From the NCBI GenBank assembly GCA_025642075.2, contig JAODUO010000154.1, forward strand, positions 189,001 through 253,000: a stretch of 64,000 bases of DNA, in the 5' to 3' direction. Shown piece after piece: positions 59,404 to 64,000 of the stretch (positions are counted from its first letter, which is position 1; every line of letters starts with the position of its first letter). The notes under the pieces are model-generated. The model made no database searches. It had not been told where the DNA came from and saw only the letters and a program-made list of their open reading frames with translations. This stretch comes from Ridgeia piscesae. Lineage: Eukaryota; Annelida; Polychaeta; Sabellida; Siboglinidae. The position numbers were made by a program, and so were the translations under genes.

Positions 59404-62400
59404 GTATGTCACACACGGTAGTAGTATGTCACACACGGTAGTAGTATGTCACACACGGCAGTAGTATGTCACACACGGCAGTAGTATGTCACACACGGTA
59501 GTAGTATGTCACACACTGTAGTAGTATGTCACACACGGTAGTAGTATGTCACACACGGTAGTAGTATGTCACACACGGTAGTAGTATGTCACACACGGTA
59601 GTAGTATGTCACACACGGTAGTAGTATGTCACACACGGTAGTAGTATGTCACACACGGCAGTAGTATGTCACACACGGTAGTAGTATGTCACACACTGTA
59701 GTAGTATATGTCACACACGGTAGTAGTATGTCACACACGGTAGTAGTATGTCACACACGGTAGTAGTATGTCACACACGGTAGTAGTATGTCACACACGG
59801 CAGTAGTATGTCACACACGGTAGTAGTATGTCACACACGGTAGTAGTATGTCACACACGGTAGTAGTATGTCACACACGGAGTATATGTCACACACGGTA
59901 GTAGTATGTCACACACGGTAGTAGTATGTCACACACGGAGTAGTATGTCACACACGGTAGTAGTATGTCACACACGGTAGTAGTATGTCACACACGGTAG
60001 TAGTATGTCACACACGGTAGTAGTATGTCACACACGGTAGTAGTATGTCACACACGGTAGTAGTATGTCACACACGGTAGTAGTATGTCACACACGGTAG
60101 TAGTATGTCACACACGGCAGTAGTATGTCACACACGGTAGTAGTATGTCACACACGGTAGTAGTATGTCACACACGGTAGTAGTATGTCACACACGGTAG
60201 TAGTATGTCACACACGGTAGTAGTATGTCACACACGGTAGTAGTATGTCACACACGGCAGTAGTATGTCACACACGGTAGTAGTATGTCACACACTGTAG
60301 TAGTATGTCACACACGGTAGTAGTATGTCACACACGGTAGTAGTATGTCACACACGGTAGTAGTATGTCACACACGGTAGTAGTATGTCACACACGGCAG
60401 TAGTATGTCACACACGGTAGTAGTATGTCACACACGGTAGTAGTATGTCACACACTGTAGTAGTATATGTCACACACGGTAGTAGTATGTCACACACGGT
60501 AGTAGTATGTCACACACGGTAGTAGTATGTCACACACGGTAGTAGTATGTCACACACGGTAGTAGTATGTCACACACGGCAGTAGTATGTCACACACGGC
60601 AGTAGTATGTCACACACGGTAGTAGTGTGTCACACACGGTAGTAGTGTGTCACACACGGTAGTAGTATGTCACACACGGCAGTAGTATGTCACACACGGT
60701 AGTAGTATGTCACACACGGTAGTAGTATGTCACACACGGTAGTAGTATGTCACACACGGTAGTAGTATGTCACACACGGCAGTAGTATGTCACACACGGC
60801 AGTAGTATGTCACACACGGTAGTAGTATGTCACACACGGTAGTAGTATGTCACACACGGTAGTAGTATGTCACACACGGTAGTAGTATGTCACACACGGT
60901 AGTAGTATGTCACACACGGTAGTAGTATGTCACACACGGTAGTAGTATGTCACACACGGCAGTAGTATGTCACACACGGTAGTAGTATGTCACACACGGT
61001 AGTAGTATGTCACACACGGTAGTAGTATGTCACACACGGTAGTAGTATGTCACACACGGTAGTAGTATGTCACACACGGTAGTAGTATGTCACACACGGT
61101 AGTAGTATGTCACACACGGCAGTAGTATGTCACACACGGTAGTAGTATGTCACACACGGCAGTAGTATGTCACACACGGCAGTAGTATGTCACACACGGC
61201 AGTAGTATGTCACACACGGTAGTAGTATGTCACACACGGTAGTAGTATGTCACACACGGTAGTAGTATGTCACACACGGTAGTAGTATGTCACACACGGT
61301 AGTAGTATGTCACACACGGTAGTAGTATGTCACACACGGTAGTAGTATGTCACACACTGTAGTAGTATTATGTCACACACGGTAGTAGTATGTCACACAC
61401 GGTAGTAGTATGTCACACACGGTAGTAGTATGTCACACACGGTAGTAGTATGTCACACACGGTAGTAGTATGTCACACACGGCAGTAGTATGTCACACAC
61501 GGTAGTAGTATGTCACACACGGTAGTAGTATGTCACACACGGTAGTAGTATGTCACACACGGCAGTAGTATGTCACACACGGTAGTAGTATGTCACACAC
61601 GGTAGTAGTATGTCACACACGGTAGTAGTATGTCACACACGGTAGTAGTATGTCACACACGGTAGTAGTATGTCACACACGGTAGTAGTATGTCACACAC
61701 GGTAGTAGTATGTCACACACGGTAGTAGTATGTCACACACGGTAGTAGTATGTCACACACGATAGTAGTATGTCACACACGGTAGTAGTATGTCACACAC
61801 TGTAGTAGTATATGTCACACACGGTAGTAGTATGTCACACACGGTAATAGTATGTCACACGCGGCAGTAGTATGTCACACGCGGTAATAGTATGTCACAC
61901 ACGGTAGTACTATGTCACACACGGTAGTAGTATGTCACACACTGTAGTAGTATGTCACACACGGTAGTAGTATGTCACACACGGTAGTAGTATGTCACAC
62001 ACGGTAGTAGTATGTCACACACGGTAGTAGTATGTCACACACGGTAGTAGTATGTCACACACGGTAATAGTATCTCACACACGGTAATAGTATGTCACAC
62101 ACGGTAGTAGTATCTCACACACGGTAGTAGTATGTCACACGCGGTAGTAGTATGTCACACGCGGTAGTAGTATGTCACACACGGTAGTAGTATGTCACAC
62201 ACGGTAGTAGTATGTCACACACGGTAGTAGTATGTCACACGCGGTAGTAGTATGTCACACACGGTAGTAGTATGTCACACGCGGTAGTAGTATGTCACAC
62301 ACGGTAGTAGTATGTCACACACGGTAGTAGTGTGTCACACACGGTAGTAGTCTGTCACACACGGTAGTACTGTGTCACACACGGTAGTAGTGTGTCACAC

Positions 62401-62710
62401 ACGGCAGTAGTGTGTCACAAACGGCAGTAGTGTGTCACACACGGTAATAGTATGTCACACACGGTAGTAGTATGTCACACACGGTAGTAGTATGTCACAC
62501 ACGGCAGTAGTATGTCACACACGGTAATAGTATGTCACACACGGTAGTAGTATGTCACACACGGTAGTAGTATGTCACACACGGCAGTAGTATGTCACAC
62601 ACGGCAGTAGTATGTCACACACGGCAGTAGTATGTCACACACGGTAGTAGTATGTCACACACGGTAGTACTATGTCACACACGTCAGTAGTATATCACAT
62701 ACGTCAGTAG
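59404..62710. repeat. 20-bp minisatellite, about 165 copies
   Basis: A 3.3-kb array of AGTAGTATGTCACACACGGT with C, T, insertion (TATATG) and CGCGG variants. Variant order suggests internal segmental duplication. Units are most divergent at the right end (62.0-62.7 kb). The largest repeat of the window. Confidence 0.97.
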
Positions 62711-62761
62711 ACTACGATTTGAACGACATTATTTCTAACACTTTGTGTCTGTTCACCTGCT

Positions 62762-62851
62762 GCGCCCATACTTTGGAATGAGCTCCCGGTCAATCTAGAG
62801 TCAACTGAAGCCACAGCCACTGTACGCCAGGAACGATGTTCACTCCGATAA
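62762..62851 (+). pseudogene. Possible LINE ORF2 C-terminal relic
   Basis: The frame reads APILWNELPVNLEST and ends at TAA. A-P-x-L-W-N-x-L-P near a C-terminus is characteristic of CR1/L2-type ORF2. Only about 30 residues survive, immediately after the 20-bp array. Confidence 0.4.
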
Positions 62852-63880
62852 ACGCCCTTGGTGCTGTGGTCTCTGACACAATCCTACATGCACTGGCATG
62901 TTGACGACAGTATTACCGGGGGCCAGAGCCGAAGCCTCAGCCGCACTCCGCAGTCGCATTCAGCGCTTCTGCCTCCCTTGTCGCGGCGCTGTCTCGGGAT
63001 ATGTCGAATATCTTTCAACGACTGTCAATAACGTAGATTGGCACCCTTTTGAGGCTCGACAAAAAAACCTCAACGTTCTCCCAAAAATAGACACCTCGTC
63101 CCAGAATATCGGTACATCAATCCCTAAGCCTCCCCCTTCTTATGACATGTAATCAATCGTTAATTGGCCCGTCGTTGTCATATAGGAAGTGTTAGTTCGG
63201 ACACTCAGGTGCATGGGCTAATGACGTCACGTACATTAAGTCCCACAATGAGTGTACTAAGCGAAGAGATCGCAAATCATAGCTGAGTATGCTAACAACG
63301 CTGACCGTCGCCATGTTGGCAAGATACGACACACTCAGAACGTCGTAATGTAGAGTAAACCAAAATAGCTTGTTTGGACAATCCATTCATTATCAGCCAC
63401 CGAACAATCGACGATAAGTAGTTGTCTTCGCGGAGATTTCGGCGAGCTCAATCACTGCTCGTCCTGATACGACGCATTCGTCCAAACAACAACGTCCGAT
63501 GTTTGCTTAAGTAAAATACCTCTGTGGGTTGGTTTTAGTAAGCGTGGTTTACAGTTAGGGGCCGTCCCGAAATGTCGAAAACATGAAGTTCTAGTAATAT
63601 ACAAAACGACAGCAGGTCTACATACATTGTATGTATATCGTTCACGGATGGATGTACTAATTGGAGAGCGTTTGTGCATGGGTTCTCTGTTCTAGCTGGG
63701 TAGCCTAGTGCCAAGTGTAATGTATATATTCATAAAATACAATATCCCGAGAGATAGTATTATATTTTAAAACTAGTTTACAGCCCGGTTACGAAACGTG
63801 TAATTTCATCCACCTGGCATTGCCTCATTCTTTCAGTAGAGACACGAAAAGCGTCTGCTGCCTTCTATCTGGTGTTTACT
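62852..63880. other. GC-richer intergenic stretch, no gene confirmed
   Basis: The frame 62898-63152 begins with TTG, not ATG, and ends PPPSYDM. It might be part of an exon, but no splice context or homology could be established. Confidence 0.3.
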
Positions 63881-64000
63881 GTCTACACCAGGGCACCTAG
63901 CTCACATAGTCTACACCAGGGCACCTAGCCCACATAGTCTACACCAGGGCACCTAGCCCACATAGTCTACACCAGGGCACCTAGCCCACATAGTCTACAC
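63881..64000. repeat. 28-bp minisatellite, truncated by the window end
   Basis: Over four units of GTCTACACCAGGGCACCTAG followed by CCCACATA. The array continues beyond the window. Confidence 0.93.

Noticed and set aside
59404..62710. CRISPR-like array of 20-bp repeats
   Set aside because: There are no unique spacers: units are directly adjacent and the host is an animal. It is a minisatellite.
62898..63152. 84-codon frame ending PPPSYDM as a possible gene
   Set aside because: It starts at TTG with no convincing acceptor site, and lies next to a LINE C-terminal relic; not enough to call it a gene.

Overview
The window is nuclear DNA of a metazoan, most likely a marine invertebrate such as a mollusc or annelid. 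The evidence is split genes with canonical GT-AG introns whose proteins resemble animal orthologues, low GC content, several LINE lineages and many tandem repeats. The phylum is an inference. I see no bacterial operon, CRISPR array or rRNA gene.

Two complete protein-coding genes can be assembled, both on the + strand. (1) A STIMATE/TMEM110 orthologue has seven coding exons between 4319 and 23073. It encodes a 290-residue multi-pass ER membrane protein of the store-operated calcium entry pathway. (2) An HDHD5/CECR5 orthologue has eight coding exons between 28875 and 39863. It encodes a 451-residue mitochondrial HAD-superfamily hydrolase-like protein with all four HAD motifs. Every junction keeps frame and every intron is GT-AG.

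The rest is introns and intergenic DNA filled with mobile and tandem repeats. LINE remains lie at about 9.65-12.4 kb (-, inside STIMATE intron 2), 43.4-44.3 kb (-), 45.1-48.65 kb (-, nearly complete, with endonuclease and reverse transcriptase) and 56.67-58.05 kb (+, 5'-truncated). A C-terminal LINE relic lies near 62.8 kb. Small non-autonomous elements include a hairpin-bearing composite repeat (42.1-42.5 and 53.75-54.4 kb), a nested fold-back element (33.47-34.04 kb) and a dispersed repeat at 15.1 and 55.1 kb in opposite orientations. A tRNA-like SINE head at 30.53 kb appears to have seeded a minisatellite.

About a dozen unrelated minisatellites (periods 18-54 bp) cover roughly 8.5 kb. The largest is a 3.3-kb array of a 20-bp unit (59.4-62.7 kb). 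Others sit in STIMATE intron 2 (23 bp, about 62 copies, ending about 160 bp before exon 3), 5' of HDHD5 (35-37 bp) and in HDHD5 intron 6 (26 bp, built on a perfect 14-bp palindrome). The long open frames in these arrays arise from the repeats and are not called as genes.

The best leads are regulatory or structural: a cluster of CTCF-like core motifs in HDHD5 at 36.0-36.7 kb, the palindromic intron-6 array, the hairpin composite element and the SINE-seeded minisatellite.
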